Positions 33,708-42,342 of a DNA stretch of 64,000 nt are shown here, one piece after another (within the stretch, counting starts at the first letter, position 1; the number at the start of each line of letters is the position of its first letter). Below the pieces are notes generated by a model. It did no database searches, was not told the DNA's origin, and saw only the letters and a list, made by a program, of their open reading frames with translations. Where the stretch lies: positions 248,001-312,000 of the forward strand of contig NZ_WMEU01000005.1 of NCBI RefSeq assembly GCF_009856295.1, in the 5' to 3' direction. Both the position numbers and the translations under genes were made by a program. The DNA comes from Pontibacillus yanchengensis. Lineage in GTDB: Bacteria > Bacillota > Bacilli > Bacillales > BH030062.

Positions 33708-35030
33708 TCATAAACTATATTTAGACATTTCTTTGCTAGCCTGAAATGTAAGGAAGCTTTTTAAGTTAGTATTGATGAGCCATTCATAAAAAAACTTATA
33801 CTTTGGATCAATCGCATTTATTTGTGTCTGTGCTCTTTTTTGAATAGAAAAATAGCGATAAAAATAAGCTATATCTCCAAACTTTCTTCTCCCATTTTCA
33901 AAAGAATCTATTGTAGATTGAAAGGTTTGCTCATTGACTGTAAACCCATGATTGTTAGGATTAATCCCTTCTAAAACTAATCCAATTATTGTATCTTTAC
34001 ATTTTGTACATCTACTACAATTGTTGCCTCCAGGTGAAATAAAACAAACACGTATTTGTAGGTCCTTGTCTTTAGTAAAAATATAATCTTTTATCAAGCG
34101 AATTTTATCTTGTCTTTCATAGTCAAATCCATCATAAATACACTTGGTTTCACCCCAGTGTGTATTATTTTCAATTGTTGGGTGTGACCCGTATGGTATT
34201 GGGAATTCTGAAGAATTACTTGAGGCTATATAAATTTTTTCTAATCCTTTACTAAAAGATATTGGTGCACATAACCCTAACAACGCAAGACCATGTTGAA
34301 TATGAGGGTACCAGTATAACATTTTACTACTCTTGCGATTTATAATTTTGGTTAGTGGTAAACGTCGGAAAAATTCACTCATATTCGTTTTCACAAAACA
34401 GTTTTGTAATTGATTCTTCTTTCCGAAGCGAATCATGAAGTTCTGGACTTCTTTCCATTCTTTATGCTTAGTTAAGTTCATATCTGGCCCCCATCCTGTT
34501 ATTAAAAGGGGGTTCTCACGTCGGTGGTTTATATAAGTGACTGTTGAGTCTACTCCACCACTAAATAATAATGCACTATTTTTTCTGCTATATCCTTTGT
34601 TATCTTTTAAATATTTAGGGTAAATTTCGCCAATAAAATCAATGTTTGGATATAACTTTTGGAAGGACCGTTTAATTGTTTGTAAAGAATTATAAAAATT
34701 ACTGTCTAATTCATCGAGGTACACATTTGCTTTTAGAACCCACGCAATTGTGCTTATATTGGATAGAGCTGGAATAACTAATATGCTTTTAGGGACATTT
34801 TCTATACTACTATCATATTCTGCAAAGAAGTCTTCTTGAATCATCGTTTTTAAATCTTTAGAAACTTCAAATTTACATCTAACTTTATAATTAGTTACAA
34901 GTTCCACCTTACTAATTTTAATCCATCTATTTTTTTTATGATCCAACAATTTTATAATATCTATTTTACGTCGTTTAGCAAACCTCCTGTTCACAGCCTC
35001 TGTAATTTGTTTAGACAAATTATTATCCAT
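33708..35030 (-). CDS. QueC-like PP-loop ATPase with zinc-type cysteines
   Basis: A 440-residue protein. Residues 1-150 are an extension I cannot assign; 153-163 (ALLFSGGVDST) is the PP-loop that binds ATP pyrophosphate in N-type ATP pyrophosphatases; C329-x8-C338-x2-C341-x2-C344 mirrors the zinc site of QueC-type enzymes. Enzymes of this class adenylate a carboxylate or carbonyl and attach nitrogen or sulfur. No queuosine genes (queD, queE, queF) are nearby; instead the neighbours are spore-surface-like and amide-ligase genes, so a role in amidating or ligating a peptide or polymer is possible. AGGAGG precedes ATG. Exact reaction unknown. Confidence 0.65.
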   Translation of the reverse strand: MDNNLSKQITEAVNRRFAKRRKIDIIKLLDHKKNRWIKISKVELVTNYKVRCKFEVSKDLKTMIQEDFFAEYDSSIENVPKSILVIPALSNISTIAWVLKANVYLDELDSNFYNSLQTIKRSFQKLYPNIDFIGEIYPKYLKDNKGYSRKNSALLFSGGVDSTVTYINHRRENPLLITGWGPDMNLTKHKEWKEVQNFMIRFGKKNQLQNCFVKTNMSEFFRRLPLTKIINRKSSKMLYWYPHIQHGLALLGLCAPISFSKGLEKIYIASSNSSEFPIPYGSHPTIENNTHWGETKCIYDGFDYERQDKIRLIKDYIFTKDKDLQIRVCFISPGGNNCSRCTKCKDTIIGLVLEGINPNNHGFTVNEQTFQSTIDSFENGRRKFGDIAYFYRYFSIQKRAQTQINAIDPKYKFFYEWLINTNLKSFLTFQASKEMSKYSL

Positions 35031-35189
35031 TCTAATATCCTCCTATTCAATACAATAATATATTTCAAAATTATAAAAATGATTGGTTTAATACCATGTG
35101 AACTGAAAAAATAATCATTTAGTGTAGTGTGAATTGTACTTAGTAATATCTTTTGAAAGCTATGATTTTCTTTTGTAGAAATGGAAAAA

Positions 35190-35221
35190 CCTCAAATATA
35201 AACAAAAGTTTATATTTGAGG
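35190..35221 (-). terminator. Terminator of the minus-strand coiled-coil/beta gene
   Basis: A perfect 14-bp stem (CCTCAAATATAAAC / GTTTATATTTGAGG, loop AAAA) whose minus-strand exit runs into TTTTT. Confidence 0.85.
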
Positions 35222-35250
35222 TTTCCTCCTTGATTTATATAGGGATTATT

Positions 35251-35826
35251 TTAATTGATATGAATTTTATTAAGTGTAGCAATCCCTTCTTCTATTTCTT
35301 TTCCATAAATAAAACCGACTATTTTAAATGGTCTAGCCGTTTTATTTTTGTCTAAACGAATTTGAAAGTTAGCGAAACTAAGTGTTTGACCACCATCTAA
35401 GTGAGTTAGGTTTAATGGTGATAACCAATATTCTCCTTCGCTTTCTGTAAGAGACTTTACATCTTCATTAATATAGTTCCATGTCTGTGTAGGTAATGGA
35501 CTGTAACCGTGATCGATTAAATCATGGTCATTAATTTTGCCAGCGAATGAAATATGACTTGTCGAGTTTAATTTCAGGCATATGTATGGATGAGTTAGCC
35601 GTTTGTCTCCAAGGTTTTTTATGACCATACTCCCTATGATAGAAACGGAAGGATTATCAGCCAAATAGGATAACTTTACAGTATATGTGAAATAAGTGAT
35701 AACAAGTAAGGGATATTCATTGTCAGTTATATTTCCCTTCACTTCCTTAAGTAAATGCTTAGTATGGCTTAATTCTGCTTCAAGTTGCAGTATTTTATTT
35801 TCAATTTCAGTAATTTTATTGTTCAT
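35251..35826 (-). CDS. Unrecognised protein: short coiled coil plus beta-rich domain
   Basis: A 191-residue soluble protein. Residues 1-32 ('KITEIENKILQLEAELSHTKHLLKEV') form a coiled coil; the remainder alternates strands and looks like a beta-sandwich ('LSYLADNPSVSIIGSMVIKN', 'YICLKLNSTSHISFAGKI', 'FKIVGFIYGKEIEEG'). No signal peptide and no catalytic motif. I do not recognise the family. It is divergent from the Cys-containing spore-like protein and precedes the PP-loop gene on the same strand. Its ribosome site is a run of eight G followed by TGC, an oddity that could slip. Confidence 0.55.
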   Translation of the reverse strand: MNNKITEIENKILQLEAELSHTKHLLKEVKGNITDNEYPLLVITYFTYTVKLSYLADNPSVSIIGSMVIKNLGDKRLTHPYICLKLNSTSHISFAGKINDHDLIDHGYSPLPTQTWNYINEDVKSLTESEGEYWLSPLNLTHLDGGQTLSFANFQIRLDKNKTARPFKIVGFIYGKEIEEGIATLNKIHIN

Positions 35827-35987
35827 GAACGCACCCCCCCCTATTCCCCATTACTATGTAGAGGTAATAGTGAATGATTCATAAAATACATATATTTTCA
35901 CAGTTTTTCGTTCGTATTTGTTCATTACAAGGTAGGCAATATATTTAATTTCCATTATATTGTATCATTTAGGCCTTTACATTATAG

Positions 35988-36030
35988 CATTTAGTACAAA
36001 ATCACATAGGATGTAATTGTGTACTAAATG
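35988..36030. promoter_or_regulatory. 20-bp-arm inverted repeat before the 36058 gene
   Basis: CATTTAGTACA (35988-35998) and TGTACTAAATG (36020-36030) are exact inverses; the dyad continues inward to 18 of 20 matches around a 3-bp centre. It ends 28 bases before the ATG, so it is either an operator over the promoter or a stem in the mRNA leader. No T run, so not a terminator. Confidence 0.5.
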
Positions 36031-36057
36031 ATAAATTAACGAAAGGATGTTGTATGT

Positions 36058-36774
36058 ATGGATCAATTCGGAAATTTAAATGATTTTCGTCGTGAATGCA
36101 TTGATGCTAAGAAAGTATTTGACTTTGTGATTGTGAGTCTTCCTGGAAATCAAGCAGGTCTAGAATTTATTCCCGCTAACGGTACGGATGTAGATGATAT
36201 TTGTGAAGCACTTGATATGGGGGGCAAAATAGTTAATGTTCAGGCCGAAGTAATTATACCTGAAGACGGTGGTTGTGAAGCTGACATGTCCAGCCCGAGA
36301 ACCGATGAAGAAGTAGTTCTAGATAACGGTGAGGTTATCACATTGCAGTGGGTGACAGTAACAAAAGATATGGTTACTTTCCGTGTTACATTCGATGTAG
36401 TAGATGAAAATGGATGTGTAGTTGTTGCTGCATGTGGGACAGCTGAAATTGATGATATCGAACCAGAAAATGTACTATTATGTGCACCTGAAGGAACAAT
36501 GATAGATTGTACACTTTTGCCGACTACTACTATTAAACCATTTAATTTCACATGTAATGGGTCTGAAGAAGAGGGAGACGTACTAACATTTAGTGCTAGA
36601 TTTAATCTTTGTCAGGCTATTCAATCGTATGACTTTGTTAAATTGGAAGTATTGGCACGTCTTTGCGAACCGCGAGATATTATTCTCCCTGAAGAAACAT
36701 GTGCACCTCTTCTGCCTCAACAATGTCCACAAATCTTTCCAGGACCACGTTCAATGGGAAATAATAACGAATAA
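36058..36774 (+). CDS. Cysteine-containing acidic protein, probable spore-surface component
   Basis: A 238-residue acidic protein with no signal peptide. It opens with 'CIDAKKVFDFVIVS', like the 'C....KV(F/Y)D(F/W)V' start of Bacillaceae spore-coat or exosporium proteins, then carries repeated beta-type segments ('LDNGEVITLQWVTVTKDMVTFRVTFDVVDENGCVVVAA') and about a dozen Cys, with a C-terminal Cys/Pro cluster 'EETCAPLLPQQCPQIFPGP'. Cysteine-rich secretory-signal-less proteins of this kind are typically disulfide-cross-linked outer spore layers. Family identity not certain. AAAGGATG upstream; a large dyad precedes it and a terminator follows. Confidence 0.5.
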   Translation: MDQFGNLNDFRRECIDAKKVFDFVIVSLPGNQAGLEFIPANGTDVDDICEALDMGGKIVNVQAEVIIPEDGGCEADMSSPRTDEEVVLDNGEVITLQWVTVTKDMVTFRVTFDVVDENGCVVVAACGTAEIDDIEPENVLLCAPEGTMIDCTLLPTTTIKPFNFTCNGSEEEGDVLTFSARFNLCQAIQSYDFVKLEVLARLCEPRDIILPEETCAPLLPQQCPQIFPGPRSMGNNNE

Positions 36775-36782
36775 GATTTTTC

Positions 36783-36816
36783 AAAAGTGTAGATCATATT
36801 GGTCTACACTTTTATA
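36783..36816 (+). terminator. Rho-independent terminator
   Basis: AAAAGTGTAGA / TCTACACTTTT 11-bp stem, 9-nt loop. Confidence 0.75.
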
Positions 36817-36948
36817 TATATACGGTTTGATAGACCAATTGTAATGACGTGAAACAGTTTAACCTTTCTCGTTAACAAATTAGTAAAAAATGAATATACA
36901 TAATAGAGATATGGATGAATGTATTTAGTGAAAGGAGTGGTAAAACTA

Positions 36949-38253
36949 ATGACTACAAATAAAGAGAATTCCACCCCGATTGAGCAATTGGAAAATTATT
37001 TCGAGAGCTTTTTTAAGGATATATCCAATGAATTTCTCTCAAGTGATTTACGACGTAAAATGAGAGGTGCAGAGAAAGAAGTTTCGAATTTATTAGAAGT
37101 CCTACATGATAATAGAAAAGAAGAGATAAACTATTTAAAGAAGATAGATAATCTTTCAAGTAAATTAAATGAAGAGGGATTGAAATATAAAGATGAAATT
37201 TCAGAAGTTATATATACAATTAAACAATTACCTGAACTAGAAAAAAAGTTAGACCAATCTGTAAAGCAAATTAAAAATAATGTAGACGAAACAAATAGGG
37301 AAACGTTAAATCAATTTAAAATGGTTGAAAAGGAATTGGGTTATATTAAAGAACTAGCGGTATCACATAATAAAGTGTTTGATGTTAATTTCAAATCAAT
37401 CGAAACTGATCAAAGTAAAATCATTAAGGCTTTACAGTTGATGAAAGCAGATGAAATGGAGTTACTTGAGGAAGTAAACGAATTGAAGTCTCTTCATGAA
37501 AATCTTCCAAGTAATTTAAGTAGAGACCAACATAAACTATTAGAGTTCTTGAATTCTATTCAAAAGGAACAAGAAACCGTTTTATCAATGCTAGAATCTG
37601 TTCTATTGAATCAGCATAAAACAGATTACTTTACAAACTTAGATGACATGTATAATAAGCAAAATAAACTATCAGAAGAGTTGCAAGAACTAAAACAGGA
37701 TCAACAAAATCTTTACGAATCTTTACAATCTCTTCTTTATGAATTACAACAAAAAAATAAGGTAGACCATTATCAACCTTCTATGGAGTATCCAAAGCAA
37801 TCTCCTGTAGAGAGAGAAGAAATGGAAGCTAAGAAAAGCGATAATTCGGACACAAATGTTTTACAATCTTCGTCCAACTCTCAGACACCTGAAAATGTTA
37901 GTTTCAAGAATCAAGACAATTGGTTTTATCATACAGTGAAAAATTCTAATAAGACACAAGATTATATTCAAAAGCATAATTCATATAAATCAATTCCATC
38001 AACTTACAATAATTATAAAGTAAAATCCCCGAGAATTTCACAAAGAACCAGTAATAAACCCAAGAACCAACAAGGTACCTCGAAACCAAAACCATCTTCC
38101 CACAAACCACCTCAACCTTCGGCAGATAAAGTAGATTTTTCAGAGTCATCTAAATCCTATGATAATGATCAAAATGTTAAAGCGGAACAGGTGATTCACG
38201 AGCGGGAAACAGGTAATTGGTTATCCACAATTAAAAAGCTATTTTTAGAATAA
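36949..38253 (+). CDS. Long coiled-coil protein with low-complexity tail
   Basis: A 434-residue hydrophilic protein, not recognised. Residues about 40-270 are near-continuous heptads (Leu/Ile with Lys/Glu; 'EEKLDQSVKQIKNNVDETNRE', 'LSEELQELKQDQQNLYESLQ' type), followed by a Ser/Gln/Asn/Lys/Pro-rich disordered stretch of about 120 residues and a final amphipathic 'NWLSTIKKLFLE'. No signal peptide. It looks like a filament or scaffold protein. Placed between the Cys-containing protein and the racemase/ligase genes, so a structural spore protein is a reasonable guess. ATG 36949 follows AAAGGAGTGGT; an ATG at 36919 is the alternative. Confidence 0.6.
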   Translation: MTTNKENSTPIEQLENYFESFFKDISNEFLSSDLRRKMRGAEKEVSNLLEVLHDNRKEEINYLKKIDNLSSKLNEEGLKYKDEISEVIYTIKQLPELEKKLDQSVKQIKNNVDETNRETLNQFKMVEKELGYIKELAVSHNKVFDVNFKSIETDQSKIIKALQLMKADEMELLEEVNELKSLHENLPSNLSRDQHKLLEFLNSIQKEQETVLSMLESVLLNQHKTDYFTNLDDMYNKQNKLSEELQELKQDQQNLYESLQSLLYELQQKNKVDHYQPSMEYPKQSPVEREEMEAKKSDNSDTNVLQSSSNSQTPENVSFKNQDNWFYHTVKNSNKTQDYIQKHNSYKSIPSTYNNYKVKSPRISQRTSNKPKNQQGTSKPKPSSHKPPQPSADKVDFSESSKSYDNDQNVKAEQVIHERETGNWLSTIKKLFLE

Positions 38254-38258
38254 CTAAC

Positions 38259-38282
38259 GGAGGTGAAAAAGCCTCCTTTTTT
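38259..38282 (+). terminator. Short terminator
   Basis: GGAGG / CCTCC stem, 8-nt loop, then six T. Short stem, probably leaky. Confidence 0.55.
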
Positions 38283-38311
38283 ATGAAAAATAACAAAGAG
38301 GAAGTTGTTAA

Positions 38312-39022
38312 ATGAAAAAGATTGTAGGTGTTCTAGGTGGAATGGGCCCAATGGCAACGATAGATTTACTGCAAAAGATTATTATAGAAAATAATGCAAA
38401 GACAGATGAAGAACAAATTCATATGATAGCTGATTTCAACCCTCATATACCATCTAGAATGAAAGCCATAATGAATGAGGGAGAAAGCCCTTTACCAGAG
38501 ATTACTAAAATGATTAAAAGATTAGAAGCAAGTGGTGAAGTAGATTTATTCATTATGCCATGTAATACCGCTCATTATTGGATTGAAGATTTAAGAAGCG
38601 TTACCTCGGTTCCAATACTCAATATGATTGATATTACAGCTAAACATTTATCAATAAATAAACTTAATACGGAGAATTTCCTCTTATTATCTACAAAAGG
38701 AACAGTAAATAAAAAACTGTATGAGAACTCCTTCTTAAGGTATGGTTTACGACTTTTAGTTCCTACGAATGATGAACAGGATATTGTTGAGGAATGTATT
38801 TTGAAAGTTAAAGCCGGACAGATTAGCGTAAACCCGTTTCTCAAGAAAATGGAATCCATTATGTTGAAGTATATGGAATATAAAGGGGTTACTTCTATAA
38901 TAGGAGGCTGCACTGAAATTCCACTCCTATTTCCGTATTTAACAAATAAGGTGAACAAAATTGATCCTACTCTACTATTAGCAAAGCATGTTGTTGAATG
39001 TATGAGTACTCCTAACCAGTAA
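38312..39022 (+). CDS. Aspartate/glutamate racemase family protein
   Basis: A 236-residue racemase of the Asp/Glu superfamily (RacX/YgeA type). 'VLGGMGPMATIDLL' opens the fold; the two catalytic Cys are in place: C84 in 'IMPCNTAHYW' and C200 in 'IIGGCTEIPLL'. Such enzymes invert aspartate, glutamate or other amino acids without cofactor. It is too divergent from MurI to be the peptidoglycan glutamate racemase (inference). It stands just before the Mur-ligase/ATP-grasp fusion gene, which suggests it supplies a D-amino acid to that enzyme. GAGGAAG precedes ATG. Confidence 0.85.
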   Translation: MKKIVGVLGGMGPMATIDLLQKIIIENNAKTDEEQIHMIADFNPHIPSRMKAIMNEGESPLPEITKMIKRLEASGEVDLFIMPCNTAHYWIEDLRSVTSVPILNMIDITAKHLSINKLNTENFLLLSTKGTVNKKLYENSFLRYGLRLLVPTNDEQDIVEECILKVKAGQISVNPFLKKMESIMLKYMEYKGVTSIIGGCTEIPLLFPYLTNKVNKIDPTLLLAKHVVECMSTPNQ

Positions 39023-39155
39023 AAGATCACTTTCCAATATCATTTTATTTTAAAAATTAGACAAAGCTTACAAGATAAATAGGTACGTAATCACTACACA
39101 GAATTGTTAGTTAAAAATAATATGTTATAAAAAGAAGAGAAGGGTTGTGAAGTAG

Positions 39156-41546
39156 GTGCCTTTGAACTTGGATATCCCCACTATAGCCATTACAGGTAGT
39201 TGTGGTAAAACATCTACAAGAGAATTCTTGACTAGCATTATTGAATCGCGGTGGAATATATTAAAAAATAATGGTAATAAAAACCTTCCGTTACAAATAA
39301 AGAATCTTTTAGAAAACTATGATTCGGAAATGGATGCAATAGTATTAGAGATGGGCATGGGAAAACCGGGAGCAGGAAAACGTCATTGTATGAATATCAT
39401 ACCAAATATTTCTATAATTACGAATATAGGGACTGCCCATTATGGGAATCTAGGAAATAGTATTAAGTCAACAGCGCTTAATAAATCAGAGTTGATAAAA
39501 GGGATGAAGCAAGACGGCATCCTTTTGATAAATGCTGATGATGAAAATTCTAACTTATTAGAGACGAATCACTTCAAGGGAACAATATTGAAGATTGGAA
39601 TAAATAATGAAGCCAATTATCATGCAATAAATGTAGAATATGTTGAAGGTGGTATGAGCTTTTATTTGGAGTTGAATAATGTAGTTGAAAAATTCTTTAT
39701 ACCTGCGTTTGGAGTTCACAATGTTTATAATGCATTATTTGCAGTAGCGGTAGCGGATCAATTAGGTTTTGGTGTTTTAGAAATTAAACAAGGACTTCAA
39801 GATTTTATTCCTCCTATTAAAAGGTTAAATCTAATTGAAATGGAAGATGGATCAACGTTAATAGATGATACAGCCAACGCAAATCCTGAATCAATGGAGG
39901 CAGCATTTAAAGTAATAAGTAAGATTGGAACGAACAAAAATAAAGTAGCCATAATTGGCAGTATGCTAGAGTTAGGTGAGTACACTGAAGAAGGACATAA
40001 AAAAGTAGGATCTTTATTAGCTAAGTATGATATTGACTTAGTTTATGCTTATGGTGAGTACACAAAAACAATGGTAAATGAAGCCTTATTGGGTGGCTTT
40101 TCAAAAGATAAAATCCATCACTACAATGATCGAGATGAACTTCACCAATCAATTAAATATTTAGATACTTCTAATACGGTCATGTTAGTAAAGGGGTCAA
40201 GTTCAATGCAGATGGACCAAACATTGAGCTATATTAAAAATAGGAATTTATATTCCATTGAAATAAGCCAGAATCTTAAAATGGGAACTGTTTGTATGAA
40301 TAGTAAGACACAAGAACATATTAATGAGAAAAAAATAAACCTTGTTTTTGGTCAACTAAATAAAATGATGATTATAAGAATCAAAAATGATTTACCACTT
40401 GGAAGGATAGTACTACCATCTAAGTTTATAGACGGAATTACTATACCAGATGTTCCTTTTGACTTTTACATGAGCAATAATAATCTACACATTGGACCAG
40501 TTATTGGCATGTTCGTATATCAGAGGTATCTTAAGGATCCGAGTCAACAACTCCTAAGATTAGGAAACTACAATGATATCAAAGGTTTAATTTATTTATT
40601 TAGACCAGATTCTTTAAACCAGAAAGAGCTCACTGTTGATGGGTTATATTATAATCCTAGTAAGAAATCTTTCGAGAAAGCCAAGTTGCCTGCACCAACT
40701 GTTGTCTTTAATAGAATTCCTTTAAAGAAGTCTATATATGACTTTTTTAAGAAAAATGCCACATTATTCAATAACAATTATGGATTAATTAGTAAATGGT
40801 GGTTTTGGACTGTGCTATCTAAAAGAACTGTACTCAAGAAACACCTGCCCGAAACAATTTTATTGAAAAACCGTTCTCATATATTGAATTTTTTAAAAAA
40901 ACACAAGGTAATTTATTTAAAGCCAGCAAAATTAGCCGGTGGTAAGGGGATTATTCAATTATCTTTAATAAAAAATCAAATCCATTTTAAGACTTATTCA
41001 GGGAATAAATTCGTTTTAAATAATAACGAAGATGTACGAAAGAAGTTGAAGCAACACATGATAAAAGGAAAACAATATATAATGCAAAGAGCAATAGAGT
41101 CGTACCATAAAGATGGAGAAAAAGTTGATTTCCGAGTGTATATCCAAAAAGACTATAGTAAGAAATGGAAATACTCGGGGATGGAGGCAAAAGTAGCTGA
41201 GAATTCAAGTGTTATTTCTAATTCTAAGAATCGATACAAAGTAATGAAAGGGGAAGAGGCATTAAGGCATTATTACGGGATGAATCAAAAAATGATTCAA
41301 TCAAAGATCTTACAGATTACGGATGTATGTAAAAAAATGTTAGGTGTTGTAGAGGGGCAGGGATATAACCTAGGTGATGTTGCATTTGACTTAATAATAG
41401 ATAAGGAAGGACATATCTGGGTGTTGGAGATGCAAATAGACTATGCTGCTGAAATTAAGGCATTACGGGGAGATGATGAACAGGAAGTATTACCATCTAT
41501 TCTTAGTACTCCTTTTGAATACGCAAAGGCGTTATCCAAATTCTAA
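39156..41546 (+). CDS. Fusion of a Mur-type amide ligase and a YheC/YheD ATP-grasp domain
   Basis: A 796-residue two-enzyme protein. Residues 8-360 are the central and C-terminal domains of a MurF-like ligase: P-loop GSCGKTS (14-20), 'LEMGMGKPGAGKRH' (64-77), 'ITNIGTAHYGNLGN' (88-101) and DDTANANP (237-244). The N-terminal UDP-sugar-binding domain of MurF is missing. Residues about 366-796 match YheC/YheD, endospore coat-associated ATP-grasp proteins: 'KPAKLAGGKGII' (589-600), 'VDFRVYIQKD' (657-666) and 'DVAFDLIIDKEGHIWVLEMQ' (741-760). Both halves form amide bonds from ATP and carboxylates. GTG start; a stop lies just upstream in frame and the ribosome site is weak. Confidence 0.8.
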   Translation: MPLNLDIPTIAITGSCGKTSTREFLTSIIESRWNILKNNGNKNLPLQIKNLLENYDSEMDAIVLEMGMGKPGAGKRHCMNIIPNISIITNIGTAHYGNLGNSIKSTALNKSELIKGMKQDGILLINADDENSNLLETNHFKGTILKIGINNEANYHAINVEYVEGGMSFYLELNNVVEKFFIPAFGVHNVYNALFAVAVADQLGFGVLEIKQGLQDFIPPIKRLNLIEMEDGSTLIDDTANANPESMEAAFKVISKIGTNKNKVAIIGSMLELGEYTEEGHKKVGSLLAKYDIDLVYAYGEYTKTMVNEALLGGFSKDKIHHYNDRDELHQSIKYLDTSNTVMLVKGSSSMQMDQTLSYIKNRNLYSIEISQNLKMGTVCMNSKTQEHINEKKINLVFGQLNKMMIIRIKNDLPLGRIVLPSKFIDGITIPDVPFDFYMSNNNLHIGPVIGMFVYQRYLKDPSQQLLRLGNYNDIKGLIYLFRPDSLNQKELTVDGLYYNPSKKSFEKAKLPAPTVVFNRIPLKKSIYDFFKKNATLFNNNYGLISKWWFWTVLSKRTVLKKHLPETILLKNRSHILNFLKKHKVIYLKPAKLAGGKGIIQLSLIKNQIHFKTYSGNKFVLNNNEDVRKKLKQHMIKGKQYIMQRAIESYHKDGEKVDFRVYIQKDYSKKWKYSGMEAKVAENSSVISNSKNRYKVMKGEEALRHYYGMNQKMIQSKILQITDVCKKMLGVVEGQGYNLGDVAFDLIIDKEGHIWVLEMQIDYAAEIKALRGDDEQEVLPSILSTPFEYAKALSKF

Positions 41547-41614
41547 TCTGCATATCATTGTAGAAACAATTTATGTAAAGGTTAAAGCAGTACTCACATC
41601 GATTATGTAATAAA

Positions 41615-41647
41615 GTAGCAACGGAGTGTCCTAACCTTCGTTGCTAC
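41615..41647 (+). terminator. Hairpin after the ligase fusion gene
   Basis: GTAGCAACG / CGTTGCTAC 9-bp stem, 15-nt loop, no T run; could be an inefficient terminator or mRNA end stabiliser. Confidence 0.4.
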
Positions 41648-41784
41648 ATAAAACACTAAGTTAAGATTGTATTAATGAATCATAGTTAAAGAAAAAATAT
41701 GAATTGGGAGGATATCTTAAAAGGGAAGCATGAGTTGAAGTCGTCTTTTGGACAAGTTGTTTATGTTTCGGATTTGTCATAGAC

Positions 41785-41913
41785 TCAGTTGTTCATTATT
41801 GAAGATAATCTAATCATAAGTTCATTCATGATTTCTTGTATAGTTAAATCCTTATTCTTCTCACTTTTTTCATAAACATAAAGCATGATTTCTATTATAT
41901 TGTGTTGATTCAT
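41785..41913 (-). CDS. Small unknown protein (42 aa)
   Basis: A 42-codon frame with a strong GAGGTGG ribosome site 5 nt before ATG: 'MNQHNIIEIMLYVYEKSEK' then 'DLTIQEIMNELMIRLSSIM'. It is predicted to be two short helices. I do not recognise it. The reading direction is opposite to the ligase fusion gene; no terminator is seen after it. Confidence 0.4.
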   Translation of the reverse strand: MNQHNIIEIMLYVYEKSEKNKDLTIQEIMNELMIRLSSIMNN

Positions 41914-42036
41914 GTGAACCACCTCGCTTCTCATTCTCTAATGCATATAACTAGGCTTCTATATATTTTATGAAGTCCCTTTATAATTGGCATTAATACA
42001 AACAAAAATCAGCTATAGCCCAGGTATACTGTAAAG

Positions 42037-42073
42037 AGAGGAGCAAAGGGAAGGGAGAGCACTTTGCTCCTCT
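42037..42073. repeat. 12-bp-arm inverted repeat in gene-poor region
   Basis: AGAGGAGCAAAG (42037-42048) and CTTTGCTCCTCT (42062-42073) are exact inverses, with a 13-nt purine-rich loop and no T run. Purpose unknown. Confidence 0.5.
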
Positions 42074-42342
42074 AAATGAAAGGAAGTGATGTAGGACGTT
42101 TTACGGTATGACTAGACATGGAGTGTGGAGTAGCCCCTCTTTGATAGGGAGTGGATATAAAATAATATATGTATATTGAAGAAAAATGATATGGACAAGA
42201 GAACAGGGCATATGAGGATTTTTACAAGCATAAAAAAACGACTGCTATAACAGCAGCCGCACGACTGGATTGTTTTCTTCATCTACACGAAAAGGGGAGG
42301 AATCAGTACACACCGAAATGATGTGGGAAGAAAAACAATCTC

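Noticed and set aside
35880..35888. Sigma-K-type -10 (CATAAAATA) before the spore-like gene
   Set aside because: The -10 fits CATANNNTA, but no -35 AC lies at the right distance and the gene starts 170 bp away.
41699..41780. 27-codon plus-strand frame starting MNWEDILKGKHELKSS
   Set aside because: No ribosome site at proper distance and too short; could be a gene fragment but nothing supports it.
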